Shown piece by piece: positions 44,567 through 53,547 of a stretch of DNA of 64,000 nucleotides. Location: positions 1-64,000 of the forward strand of contig NYUD01000043.1 of assembly GCA_002683825.1 (NCBI GenBank), read 5' to 3'. The DNA comes from Planctomycetota bacterium. GTDB lineage: Bacteria > Planctomycetota > UBA1135 > GCA-002686595. The notes beneath the pieces are model-generated. The model worked only from the letters and a program-made list of their open reading frames with translations, was not told where the DNA came from and did no database searches. The position numbers and the translations under genes were made by a program. Numbering within the stretch: position 1 is the stretch's first letter; each line of letters begins with the position of its first letter.

Positions 44567-46753
44567 CTAGTCGGGGCTCTGCGTCTGCGTCTCTGCGCGT
44601 GAAGTGTTTCCGGCAAGATCGGCCGCTGCCGACAAGACCATGGGAATCGGTGTCGCTTGCGGAACCAGAACCTCTAGATCCACATGCGCGTGGCGGGCGG
44701 CCAGGGGTTCCAGATTCTCCACGGAAGCGGAGCGAACGGCCGCCAGGATCTCGGTCATACGGTGCAGCTCTTCGACGGCTGCGATGCGCTGCTCGAGCAT
44801 TTCTCGAGGCGCAGCGAGCGCGCCCAGGCGAATCTGCGCCTCGTCCCGAATCGAATTGACGAAGAACGACACCTGCTGACCGGTCGCGTCGGCGGCCAGG
44901 CGTCGGCAGAGATCGGCAAGATAGATATTGATCCGTTCGACGACGTTGCTGCGTATTTCGACCCGAGCCTCCTCATCGAAACGCCTGGATTTCTCCTTGC
45001 TCGTAACAACCTTGGACGGAGCCGTGGCCGGACCGAAGACCTTGCGACGAAGTCGGGCCCCCGAACGGAAGAGCAGATGGTCGAAGAACCGGGGACGCAA
45101 CTTGACGGCTTCGAGATCCAGGGGACGCAAGGGCTGGGAATCCTCGAAGGCGGTAAGGCCGTCCCCCGCGGCATCCTGGTGAGCGCTCGGGTCGATCCCG
45201 GTTCGATCGAACTCCGTCAGTGTCGGCTCGTCGAAACCAGAGCTGACGGGATGCCATTCGGACCGCAACGCCAGGGCGACGGTTCGATAAATCTCGGAAC
45301 CCGCATCGGCGAGCCGAGTCGCCAGAGTACCTCCGACGAGTTCCTCGAGACTCTCGTCCGACTGGAACCAGTCCTCCAGGAGGGACACGAAGATCGGGCG
45401 TAGCTCGGCACGCAAGGCGTCGCTGGATTGCTGGGCCCGAGCGTTGAGCGTTTCGCGCAATTGGCCGAAGCAAGGTTCCAGCTCCCACTCGCGCTCGCTG
45501 CGCGCGATCATTCGCTTCAGCGTCTCCTCGATCTCGAGATTCTGCTCCCGCGCGCGGCGCGCACGCTCGTGCTCAGACAACGCGCTGGAGAGCTCGGAGG
45601 ACTCGAGCAACTGCAGGATTTCTCCGAAAATCTCCCGGGAGCGTCGCAGCGTGCTCTTGACGAGGGTCGAAAGCTCTTCGGATTCATCGACGGCTACCGA
45701 CAAACGCTGTTCGAGCTCTCCCAACAGGTCGCTCGGGACCGGCTCCCGCAGCGGATCGCTCGGAATCGACTCCATCAGGGCATCGAACGGAAGCTCGCCA
45801 TCCGGGGCGTCCGAGTTCGAGGAGCTCTGGATCGACTGTTCGGCGGCGTTCAGAAGGTCGATCGGGAACAGACGCACGCACTCGTCCTTGATCGCCTGGA
45901 GCAGCTTGGGCTGGGTGCAAAGGTTTTCGAAGACCTCGATCAGGCGTACAGGCTCCGATGTTTCCAATCCGGCGACGACGGCCCCACCGTCCGAGAGATC
46001 GCGGCTTTCACGGTCAAGGTTCACCACCACGAGCACTTTCTTGTACAGCGAAAGCAACTCGTGAATGCCGTCGAAGGAACGTTCGTCGAAGAGGTCCTTG
46101 GCACGCACGACGAATACGGCGGCGCTGGGCCCCGCATGGGAGCCCATCAGCATGTCGGCATAGTTGTCGAACAGGGGCGCGGCGGACGAGGGGCACTCGA
46201 CAAAACGCACGCGGCCTTGCTTCAACTCCGATGAGGCCACGGCGACATCGACACGGCGAACGGTCCCGGCTTGGCGCAATTTCTCGAGGCCCTTGCCCGC
46301 TTCGCGCAACTCCCGCACGCTCCGAGCCAACTCGGCCTGAGCACGGCGCAGCTCGACCTGCGCGGCCTGCGGTCCCAATCCCTCCAGCTGCGAACGGTTG
46401 AAACGATGGCAGGTGGTCTCGCTGTGCGGTCCGTATTCAACAAAGGTCGGAGCCGGATACCCGGGTAGGGGCGAAACCTCGACCAGGTTCCGACGGGTGA
46501 GCGCATTGATCAGGGTCGACTTGCCCGAGTTCGGCGGACCGAAGAGGAGCACGGTCGAACGCTCCGTCGATAGTCGCTCGAACAGGCGCCCGAGTTCGCG
46601 GGCGTGTTCCCGGAAGGCCGTTCCCAGATTTGCACAGTGCGTTTCTGTAGGAAGCCCGGCGATCTGCGCGCCGCACCGCTCCAGTTCTTCTTGCAGCCCG
46701 CGCAGCGCGTCTTCAAACCCGGTAGAGAACGATCCCAGGCGTGTCGTTTTCAT
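44567..46753 (-). CDS. dynamin-like large GTPase
   Basis: 728 residues. G1 P-loop FGPPNSGKSTLINAL (about residue 72). G3 (normally DxPG) reads VECPSSAA, and G4 (normally TKxD) reads VVVNLDRES, so both are altered. A long helical region with many Glu/Leu and no clear membrane span follows (about 300-728), like the stalk of bacterial dynamins. Probably a cytoplasmic or membrane-peripheral GTPase acting on membranes. ATG 46753 has GAAGAG nine bases upstream and is preferred over an ATG 36 bases earlier. Single gene, convergent with the lipoprotein and downstream of a terminator. Confidence 0.72.
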   Translation of the reverse strand: MKTTRLGSFSTGFEDALRGLQEELERCGAQIAGLPTETHCANLGTAFREHARELGRLFERLSTERSTVLLFGPPNSGKSTLINALTRRNLVEVSPLPGYPAPTFVEYGPHSETTCHRFNRSQLEGLGPQAAQVELRRAQAELARSVRELREAGKGLEKLRQAGTVRRVDVAVASSELKQGRVRFVECPSSAAPLFDNYADMLMGSHAGPSAAVFVVRAKDLFDERSFDGIHELLSLYKKVLVVVNLDRESRDLSDGGAVVAGLETSEPVRLIEVFENLCTQPKLLQAIKDECVRLFPIDLLNAAEQSIQSSSNSDAPDGELPFDALMESIPSDPLREPVPSDLLGELEQRLSVAVDESEELSTLVKSTLRRSREIFGEILQLLESSELSSALSEHERARRAREQNLEIEETLKRMIARSEREWELEPCFGQLRETLNARAQQSSDALRAELRPIFVSLLEDWFQSDESLEELVGGTLATRLADAGSEIYRTVALALRSEWHPVSSGFDEPTLTEFDRTGIDPSAHQDAAGDGLTAFEDSQPLRPLDLEAVKLRPRFFDHLLFRSGARLRRKVFGPATAPSKVVTSKEKSRRFDEEARVEIRSNVVERINIYLADLCRRLAADATGQQVSFFVNSIRDEAQIRLGALAAPREMLEQRIAAVEELHRMTEILAAVRSASVENLEPLAARHAHVDLEVLVPQATPIPMVLSAAADLAGNTSRAETQTQSPD

Positions 46754-46859
46754 AAAAACATCTCTTCGATCTGCCCCGGCGGCATTCAACCTTCGAGATC
46801 ACGGCCCCCCCGGAGAGCCGTAGGAGACTTCGATTGTTGGCCCGCAAAAGAGAAAAGCA

Positions 46860-46906
46860 AGCCGGGAGTGACACCCGGGCGGGGAGCCCGGGTGTCACTC
46901 CCGGCT
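46860..46906 (-). terminator. perfect 21-bp hairpin terminator
   Basis: Two perfectly complementary 21-base arms (46860-46880 and 46886-46906) enclose the loop GGGGA. On the minus strand the hairpin is followed by TGCTTTTCTCTTTT, making it a terminator for the gene ending at 46895. The stop codon of that gene lies inside the hairpin (46895-46897). On the plus strand the following sequence is C/T-mixed and less convincing. The length and perfection are far above a usual terminator. Confidence 0.75.
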
Positions 46907-48121
46907 CTTCTTCCCCACCCCCCTGCGAAAAACCGCCGAGGCGCGCTGAAAAACGTCCTCCCCGAGGTGCAGGCGCAGTAGGTCCTCCTGTTCGCCCGCG
47001 GGAACCTCGTAGGCGAGATCTCGTTTCCAGGTGTACTGGCCGGTCTCGACCACGCTTTTTTCCTCATAGCGAGCCCGCATCGCTTCGAAGACCGCGGGCA
47101 GTGCCGGGTGGCCCTCGCGCACCAGGAAATCAATGAAACCGAAACACAGGCGCGCTTCCAAGGGACGATAGGTACCGCGCTTCAGGTCGCAAAACTCATC
47201 CGCCCGCAACGGTTCTTTCCTGCGCTCATCGAAGCGTTGCTTGAGATCCGAAGGCCAGGCGTCGTGCTCGACCGCCCAGACGAACTCGTCGCGGTACGGA
47301 AAGACATAGACGCCGCCTAGCAACTCGACCTCGAAGTGCCACCCGACACCGAGCTCGGCCCAGTAGGGTTGCCTCCCGTAGCGCCGCATGAAGAGCAGCC
47401 GCGCGAGCCGATTCACCAACTCGTTGTTGGGACTCCACTCGTCCACGCCGTCCGGGCGTTCCAGGTAGGCAGCGGTCAGTGGCCAGGAAAGGACGAAGCC
47501 CTGCAAGCCGCCGGCATCCTCGCTCCACTCTTTCATGTGCTCGTAGCTCGAAGCGAGATGGTCGAGCAAGTGGATGTAGTGGCGCTGAACGCGGGGAATC
47601 ACGAACACGGCCGGATCGTGGTCGAAGGTGACCTCTTCCGCCCCCCACGAGGTTCGCGTCGTGTTCGTCTTCACATCCTTCTTCCCGTGCACCTCCCATG
47701 GGTGGGGCCCCTCTTCGGGATCCTCCGGCAAGCCGCGTGGCTGCTCTTCTTTTTCGCCCGTGTCGGAGGACAGCGCCGGTTTCTCCGCCGATTCCTCGCG
47801 AACCGGGACACGAAACTCCTTTTCAAACAGCTCGACGACCCTCTCGACCAACCGCATCTGTCTCTTGCGAGCCGGGTTGTCGCTCGGCGTGATCAGGAGC
47901 ACGCGCGCCCGCTCCTCGAGATCCATGCGATAGCCGTGGGCCTCGCACCACGGCGCCCAGAAAAGGACGGAAGCGCGCGCCGCCTCAGGAAAGTTCTCGG
48001 GCAGGTCCGCGGGCGAGTGGTTCTTGCCCTTCCAGCGCAGGGTCAGGTCCCCGGCGCCCACGACCGTCGAGAGCGCCGTCAGGCAAGCGAGAAGAGAGCA
48101 GGCGAATCCGGTGAAACGCAC
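46895..48121 (-). CDS. secreted protein of unknown function, possibly an inactive peptidase-like protein
   Basis: 408 residues, GTG start at 48121, four bases after the previous stop. Signal peptide at 1-22. A Lys/Glu/Pro-rich segment (about 105-150) precedes an alpha-helical part with NRLARLLFMRRYGRQPYWAELGVGWHFEVELLGG, which has the layout of a gluzincin helix pair (helix, then PxWxxEGxxxY) but without HExxH. I do not recognise a family. It is co-directional with, and architecturally similar to, the next gene upstream. Confidence 0.65.
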   Translation of the reverse strand: MRFTGFACSLLACLTALSTVVGAGDLTLRWKGKNHSPADLPENFPEAARASVLFWAPWCEAHGYRMDLEERARVLLITPSDNPARKRQMRLVERVVELFEKEFRVPVREESAEKPALSSDTGEKEEQPRGLPEDPEEGPHPWEVHGKKDVKTNTTRTSWGAEEVTFDHDPAVFVIPRVQRHYIHLLDHLASSYEHMKEWSEDAGGLQGFVLSWPLTAAYLERPDGVDEWSPNNELVNRLARLLFMRRYGRQPYWAELGVGWHFEVELLGGVYVFPYRDEFVWAVEHDAWPSDLKQRFDERRKEPLRADEFCDLKRGTYRPLEARLCFGFIDFLVREGHPALPAVFEAMRARYEEKSVVETGQYTWKRDLAYEVPAGEQEDLLRLHLGEDVFQRASAVFRRGVGKKSRE

Positions 48122-48125
48122 GGGA

Positions 48126-49571
48126 TCAGCGCCTTTCGCTCAGCCAACAACCGGCACGATCGCGTAACGTCTCCAGGTCCCACGAGAACGCGCGCTCGAC
48201 CTGTTCTTCGATGGGCATTACGCTGCCCGTGAAGCGCAGTAAGCGATCCATTTTCTCGGGTTGCCCCTCGAGCAGATAGGCGGCGAGTGCGTAGGACACC
48301 AGGACGTCCTCGGCCGAGAGCTGATTGACGTTCTTTCTCATGAGCTCGCCGAAATCGGGGACGCGCTCGGCGTTCCACAATCGAAGCGCCTGTTCCATCC
48401 AGTTCGCGTACCCCGAAAGCAGTCGCGAAGGCGGATTGAAGTCCCTTTCGGAGACCAGATCGGGTACCGCCTGGGCGGTCCAGGTGAGTCGTGTGCGAAC
48501 GATCAAGCGCGTGAGGTAGAGACCGAACCCTTCGTAGGCCCAACCGGATTCCACCGAGAAGCCGAACCCTCCCTGAAACATCCAGCCGAGCGCGATGCGG
48601 ACGATGCCGTCGGCTCGCCTCTGCGCGTCGCCGCTCCAGAACGCAAAGTCTCTGGAACCCTGGATTCCGGACCCGCCCAGATTCTGCAGGAAAGCGCGAT
48701 ACTCATCGTTAACGGCGGGGTGGTTGGCCAGGAAGGGGGTCTTTTGAAGCCCGGTCTCCATCAGGTAGACGGACAGATCCCGGGGTAAACCGCGCCGCCC
48801 GGGGAAGAGCGACTGAAACACGCTCTCCGCAGCATGCAGGGCCAAGAGGAGGCGCTCCGCCTCACCGCGATCGGTCGCATAGACGACGCGTTTCGTCGGA
48901 GCCTCGACCACGCCGATCCATTCGACTCCCAGCGCCCGGTCCCGATCCTTCAGCTCGCCCGTGCGGGTCTCGGGTGCCGAGGCAAACGCTCCAACCAGCC
49001 ATTTCTTGAGCTGGGCGCGACGTTCCCTGGCCACCAGGGTCTCGGGCAGTATCGAAGCTGCGGCTGCGCGAATCTCAACGCCGGCCCCGACGACGAGGGC
49101 ATTGTCCGGATCGAGGCGCAAGATGTCGGCCAGGGCGACCCTGCGCTTTTCGACCGGAAGCTCGCCGCCCTCGACCCACCGCGTGTGCCCTTCGATCAGC
49201 GGCGCAATCGCTTCGCGATAGCGCTCGGGGACCTCCGCCAGGAACTTCTCGTCACGATTCTTGAAGGACTTCTCCTTCTTCGGGGCGACCCACTCCATCC
49301 CTCGCTTCTCGAAGCCGAGCCCCTTCAGCGCCGCCGTGTTCTGCGGTTCGAATTCCAGGATCAGTTTCAGGGTCTTGCCGTACTCGACATGGATCTTCTT
49401 TGAGCGACACCAGCCGGCGTGCGTCTCAAGGCGCTGGACCAACTGCGTGTGGGCCCCCAGCCGATACGTTTCGAAGTTCTCCGCCTGCGGACACGAACGC
49501 GAGTGTGTCCAGCCCGCGAGCGACGCGAGACCGAGGATCGCCGAGACGATCCAACCTGCCATATTGGACAT
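48126..49571 (-). CDS. secreted protein of unknown function with degenerate peptidase-MA-like layout
   Basis: 481 residues. The N-terminal segment MAGWIVSAILGLASLAGW is a signal or anchor. ATG 49571 has a ribosome site AGAAGAG. The middle has helices typical of tetratricopeptide-like scaffolds (about 40-180). The C-terminal half includes RIALGWMFQGGFGFSVESGWAYEGFGLYLTRL: this resembles a peptidase-MA domain where the His-Glu zinc motif has become ALGWM while the EGFGxY part is kept. No catalysis is expected. Paired with the following gene. Confidence 0.65.
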   Translation of the reverse strand: MSNMAGWIVSAILGLASLAGWTHSRSCPQAENFETYRLGAHTQLVQRLETHAGWCRSKKIHVEYGKTLKLILEFEPQNTAALKGLGFEKRGMEWVAPKKEKSFKNRDEKFLAEVPERYREAIAPLIEGHTRWVEGGELPVEKRRVALADILRLDPDNALVVGAGVEIRAAAASILPETLVARERRAQLKKWLVGAFASAPETRTGELKDRDRALGVEWIGVVEAPTKRVVYATDRGEAERLLLALHAAESVFQSLFPGRRGLPRDLSVYLMETGLQKTPFLANHPAVNDEYRAFLQNLGGSGIQGSRDFAFWSGDAQRRADGIVRIALGWMFQGGFGFSVESGWAYEGFGLYLTRLIVRTRLTWTAQAVPDLVSERDFNPPSRLLSGYANWMEQALRLWNAERVPDFGELMRKNVNQLSAEDVLVSYALAAYLLEGQPEKMDRLLRFTGSVMPIEEQVERAFSWDLETLRDRAGCWLSERR

Positions 49572-49683
49572 ATCTCTTCTCCCGCACGCCCGGCCTGCCA
49601 AAGTGGGCTTGCTGGCCGCGAGGCTAACAGAAAGCACCTCCGGGGGTACGCGTTCCCGCTACGAATTCCGGACGGCCCGGTTC

Positions 49684-51138
49684 TCAGTCGGGCTTCAGCC
49701 GCCGGGCGATCCTGGACGTCGAGCGCCCGGGCAAGAGGGGTGCCAGATAGACCTCACCGCCGTGACTTTCGACCCACTCCCGGCCCACGACGCCCTTGTC
49801 GGCCCAGTCTTCCCCCTTCACGAGCACATCCGGTGTGACCTGGCGAATCAGCTCGGCCGGGGTGTCCTCCCCGAAGGGACAGACGGCGTCGACCATCTCG
49901 AGGGCCGCCAGGACCTCGAGGCGATCCCCCAGGGGGTTGATGGGGCGCTCCGGCCCTTTCATACGCGCGACGCTCGCGTCGTCGTTGACTCCCACGATCA
50001 AGACGTCACCGCGCGCGCGCGCCAGCCGCAGGTAGCCCACGTGCCCGGCGTGCAGGATGTCGAAGCAACCGTTCGTGAAGACGATGCGCTTCTTCTCCGC
50101 CCGCCAGCCGGCGACCGCCGGACCGACCTCCTCGCGGGTGAGGATGGAACCCGCAACTCCGGGACGCTCTGCAAGGGCGGCGCGCAACTCGTGGCGCGTC
50201 ACCGAGGCAGCCCCGCGGCGACCGACGACGAGACCGGCCGCACTGTTGGCCAGACACACCGCTTGCTCGAGCGAAACCTTGCACGCCAAGCCCAAGGCCA
50301 ACTGAGCGATGACGGTGTCCCCCGCACCGGTGACATCGAAGACCGCGCGTGCCGTGGAAGATACGAGCCCCTCTTCGTGCTGAGAGCAAAAGTAGATGCC
50401 ATCCGCGCCGAGCGTGATCACGATGGCCTCGAGGCCGGCCTTCTGGATGAGTTCGCGCCCCCCGGCCGGCACCTCGCTCACTTCTTCGAATTTCCGCCCG
50501 AGGGCGACTTCGCTCTCCTTCTTGTTCGGCGTCGCGAGAGTCGCTCCGCGGTAGCGCGAGTAGTCGGTCCCCTTGGGATCGACCAACACCGGGATACCCT
50601 TGCTGCGCGCCGCCTGGATGGCCGCCTGGATGACGGGCTCGACCAGCACGCCCTTGCCGTAGTCGGAGAGAACAACGGCCTGAACGTCGGCGAGCCTCTC
50701 CTCCACCGCACAGACGAGTTGACGCACCGTATCGTCATCGATGCCCCGCGAATCCTCGAAGTCGACACGCAGCATCTGCACCCCCCCTCCCATGAGGCGA
50801 GTCTTCTCCGTCGTCGGCCGACCCGAGACGGACACCACGCCCTCCGTGTCGACGCCGATCGACCCCAGGAGCGACAGGAGCTCGCGCCCTTTCGCATCGT
50901 CGCCGATCACGCCCAGGACATGGACCTCGGCACCCATCGAACGCAGGTTGGCCGCGACGTTGCCCGCCCCGCCGAGACGCTTTTCCCTGTCGCGGGCCGC
51001 CAGCACCGGGATCGGCGCTTCAGGTGAAATCCGCTCGACTTCGCCGGTGACATAGCGGTCGAGGATGAGGTCGCCGATGATCAAGATGCGCGGCTTGCCC
51101 ATCGATTCGAGGATGGGGATCAGGTTCTCAGGAGTCAT
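49684..51138 (-). CDS. hldE: bifunctional D-glycero-beta-D-manno-heptose-7-phosphate kinase / heptose-1-phosphate adenylyltransferase
   Basis: 484 residues. Domain I (about 1-325) is a PfkB-type kinase: ILIIGDLILDRYVTGEVERISPEAPIPVL, GGAGNVAANL, and the catalytic DVTGAGDTVIAQLAL with Asp intact. Domain II (about 345-484) is a nucleotidyltransferase with FTNGCFDILHAGHVGYL (HxGH). It makes ADP-heptose precursor for LPS core. It overlaps hldD by 11 bases and belongs to rpoZ-lpxK-hldD-hldE, read in that direction. Confidence 0.96.
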   Translation of the reverse strand: MTPENLIPILESMGKPRILIIGDLILDRYVTGEVERISPEAPIPVLAARDREKRLGGAGNVAANLRSMGAEVHVLGVIGDDAKGRELLSLLGSIGVDTEGVVSVSGRPTTEKTRLMGGGVQMLRVDFEDSRGIDDDTVRQLVCAVEERLADVQAVVLSDYGKGVLVEPVIQAAIQAARSKGIPVLVDPKGTDYSRYRGATLATPNKKESEVALGRKFEEVSEVPAGGRELIQKAGLEAIVITLGADGIYFCSQHEEGLVSSTARAVFDVTGAGDTVIAQLALGLACKVSLEQAVCLANSAAGLVVGRRGAASVTRHELRAALAERPGVAGSILTREEVGPAVAGWRAEKKRIVFTNGCFDILHAGHVGYLRLARARGDVLIVGVNDDASVARMKGPERPINPLGDRLEVLAALEMVDAVCPFGEDTPAELIRQVTPDVLVKGEDWADKGVVGREWVESHGGEVYLAPLLPGRSTSRIARRLKPD

Positions 51139-52105
51139 TTCTTTCGACCAGCGATTCCGCGGGGCGTCGGTGGTAACCGTCGGAGGTCTTCAGAACGTGA
51201 ACGTAGTCTCGAACACCCTCGGCCAGCGTACAGAAGGGAGCGTCGTACGCCACGTCCCGCACCGCACTGAGATCCGCCTGGGTGAAGGCCTGATACTTGC
51301 CGTCCAGATCCTCGGGGAAAGGAATCTCGCAAACCTCCGCGCCGTCGTAGTGACTCGCGACCATCTTGGCCAGGGTGAGGAAGCTCTCCGCCTGCCCCGT
51401 ACCGCAGTTGAAGATGCCCAACAGCTCCGGGTGATCGAAGAAAAAGAGGTTCATGAGAACGACATCGTCGACGCTCACGAAGTCGCGCCGAAAGCCATCC
51501 GAGCCCGAAAACACCTCGAGCTTGCCCTGGTCAACAATCTGGTGGTGAAACTTGTAGATCACCGAGGCCATGCGCCCCTTGTGGTTTTCCTGAGGACCGT
51601 AGACGTTGAAGTAGCGCAGTCCCACTACCTGAGAACGGGACCTCGAAAGCATGGAGCGGACGCAACGGTCGAACAGGAACTTCGAAAAGGCATAGACGTT
51701 CAGGGGATACTCGCAGGCCGGATCCTCGCGGAACCCGTCGTCCCCGTTGCCGTACACCGCAGCGGACGAGGCGTATATGAACGGTGCGCGGCCCTGGGTG
51801 AACGCGAGCAGGCGCTTCGAGTACTCGTAGTTGACGCGCAACATGTAGCGACCGTCGCGCTCGGTCGTATCGGAGCAGGCACCCTGATGGAAAACGGCTT
51901 GCAGGGGTACGCTCTCCAGCTGATCGAGATCCTCGAGAAAATCGCGGTAGTCGACGACGTCGCGAAAGGCGAGGGCGTTCAGGTTGCGGTGTTTTTCGCC
52001 CTGCGCGAGGTCATCGACGATCAAAATGTCCTCGTGGCCACGACGGTTGAGACCGCGCACGAGGTTGCTGCCGATGAAGCCCGCGCCGCCTGTGACGATA
52101 ATCAT
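51128..52105 (-). CDS. hldD: ADP-L-glycero-D-manno-heptose-6-epimerase
   Basis: 325 residues of the short-chain dehydrogenase/reductase type. NADP-binding IIVTGGAGFIGSNLV, catalytic YAFSKFL (YxxxK), QGACSDTTE and YFNVYGPQENHKGRMASV match HldD. It converts ADP-D-glycero- to ADP-L-glycero-manno-heptose. ATG 52105 is at the beta-1 strand; the longer frame overlaps lpxK. It lies 14 bases after lpxK. Confidence 0.96.
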   Translation of the reverse strand: MIIVTGGAGFIGSNLVRGLNRRGHEDILIVDDLAQGEKHRNLNALAFRDVVDYRDFLEDLDQLESVPLQAVFHQGACSDTTERDGRYMLRVNYEYSKRLLAFTQGRAPFIYASSAAVYGNGDDGFREDPACEYPLNVYAFSKFLFDRCVRSMLSRSRSQVVGLRYFNVYGPQENHKGRMASVIYKFHHQIVDQGKLEVFSGSDGFRRDFVSVDDVVLMNLFFFDHPELLGIFNCGTGQAESFLTLAKMVASHYDGAEVCEIPFPEDLDGKYQAFTQADLSAVRDVAYDAPFCTLAEGVRDYVHVLKTSDGYHRRPAESLVERNDS

Positions 52106-52119
52106 GGGGAGAGATGGGT

Positions 52120-53229
52120 TCAGCCCGCGAGGCCCGCGTGCAGGTTGGCGCGACGAGATTCGCCGGAACTCCGCGGAAGGGCGTCGAGAAGAGCTTCCAG
52201 GACAGCCTCCCCGCTCTCCAGCCGAAACTCCACCGCGAGGGCAAAAAACTCGAGAGCAGGGGGAAGCTTGACCGCATCCTTCTCGGTCGTCACGAGCGCT
52301 CGGCCCGCTCGGCCGAGCCCCTCGAGATCGGCCGGCCGATAGCGGTGGTGATCGGGAAAGACACGATGGCTCTCGACGCGCGCCCCGAGGGCCTCGACCG
52401 TGCGCTCGAAGGCCTCGGGATTGCCTATGGCGCTGACGAGCTCGACGGACCGACCGGAGAGTTCCGCGAGGGGAAGTCGGGGGGGCATGTCCCCCTTTTC
52501 GCCCGAATCGCCGCCCGCCCATAAATGGGAAGGCCGGTGGGTTCCCTCGAGCAGGGCGGTGCCCGGCACACGACGCTGAAGCTCGGCCAGGAGCCCGAAG
52601 CGCTCCTCCCGGGAAACCTGGTCGACGCGGGAGAGCACCAGGGCGTCGGCCCGGGCCAGGGCGCCGAGGGGTTCACGCAAGAGACCCCGGGGCAGCAGGG
52701 CGCGCACCGGCGCGCCTCCCCCCACGGGGGCCGGCAGGCCCCAGGGACGGGTCGCGTCGATCAGCACCAAGTCGAGGTCCCGCGCGAGCCGCCGATGCTG
52801 GAATCCGTCGTCGAGAAGGACGCAGTCGGCCCCCAGCTCGATGAGTTCCTGGCCGGCCCGTAACCGGTCGGCGTTCTGACGGGTGGGGACGCCGGGCAAC
52901 GCGAGGGACAGGAGCTGGGCCTCATCGTTTCGGTGCTGGGGATCCTGTTTGCTCGCACCGTAGCCCCGTGAGGCGATGGCGGGTCGGCGGCCACGACGCT
53001 GGAGCTCTCGCGCGATCAGCACCACCAGGGGCGTCTTCCCGGTTCCCCCTGCGGTCAGGTTTCCGATCGAAACCACCGCCCCGTCGAGCCGGGCACTGGG
53101 CAGGAGTCCCCGGTCATAGGCGACCCCCCGCAAACGCGCTGCGACTCCGAAGATCCAGCCGGGAACGCGCAGGAACTCGACCGCCCCACCGCGCTGTGCC
53201 AGTCGGGAGTCGATACGCCGGGTGGTCAG
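52120..53229 (-). CDS. lpxK: tetraacyldisaccharide 4'-kinase (LpxK), probable CTG start
   Basis: 369 residues if started at CTG 53229. P-loop SIGNLTAGGTGKTPLVV and DDGFQHRRLARDLDLVLIDA are diagnostic; the enzyme phosphorylates the lipid A disaccharide at the inner membrane. The earliest conventional start is a TTG at 53133, but the 32 codons before it (RRIDSRLAQRGGAV, FLRVPGWIFGVAARLRG) match the LpxK N-terminal membrane helix, which a TTG start would cut. No ATG, GTG or TTG occurs before it. The CTG overlaps the rpoZ stop as CTGA and has GAGGAAGAG upstream, like other NTGA overlaps in this window. Confidence 0.9.
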   Translation of the reverse strand: MTTRRIDSRLAQRGGAVEFLRVPGWIFGVAARLRGVAYDRGLLPSARLDGAVVSIGNLTAGGTGKTPLVVLIARELQRRGRRPAIASRGYGASKQDPQHRNDEAQLLSLALPGVPTRQNADRLRAGQELIELGADCVLLDDGFQHRRLARDLDLVLIDATRPWGLPAPVGGGAPVRALLPRGLLREPLGALARADALVLSRVDQVSREERFGLLAELQRRVPGTALLEGTHRPSHLWAGGDSGEKGDMPPRLPLAELSGRSVELVSAIGNPEAFERTVEALGARVESHRVFPDHHRYRPADLEGLGRAGRALVTTEKDAVKLPPALEFFALAVEFRLESGEAVLEALLDALPRSSGESRRANLHAGLAG

Positions 53230-53438
53230 ATGAGGGGCTTCTCTTCCTCGGGGATCAACTCGATCAGGCCGCGCTCCATCTCGAGGAAGGCGATCTTGAT
53301 CGGGTTCTTCTCGCGCGTCTCGATCAGAGGCGAGGCACCCCGGATGAGTTCGCGAACACGCTTCTGAAGCAGTGCGGTCTTGTGGAACGAGCCGGAGACC
53401 GATCTCTGCAGACGCTGGGGAAGGGTCGTGTCCATCAT
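53226..53438 (-). CDS. rpoZ: RNA polymerase omega subunit-like protein
   Basis: 70 residues. The Rpb6/omega core is visible: KTALLQKRVRELIRGASPLI then KNPIKIAFLEMERGLIEL, matching the helix, the loop and the final beta/helix (xxIAxxEIxxGxI). Omega helps assemble and stabilise RNA polymerase. Short but within the family range. Starts with two ATG codons at 53438. Its position before lpxK is unusual compared with the common gmk-rpoZ order. The stop overlaps the lpxK start. Confidence 0.68.
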   Translation of the reverse strand: MMDTTLPQRLQRSVSGSFHKTALLQKRVRELIRGASPLIETREKNPIKIAFLEMERGLIELIPEEEKPLI

Positions 53439-53547
53439 GGGCGCGCGATCATGGAGAAAAGACGGCCAAGCCTAGTCGGCCATCGTAGCCGCTCGGGTCG
53501 CTCGGATCAATTCCCCGGGGCCCCCTCGAGCTTCCGGGGGGGTAGGG

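Noticed and set aside
53226-53438. Small hypothetical protein without function
   Set aside because: The Rpb6/omega pattern (helix with Arg-rich end, then IAFLEMERGLI) is good enough to name it as omega-like.
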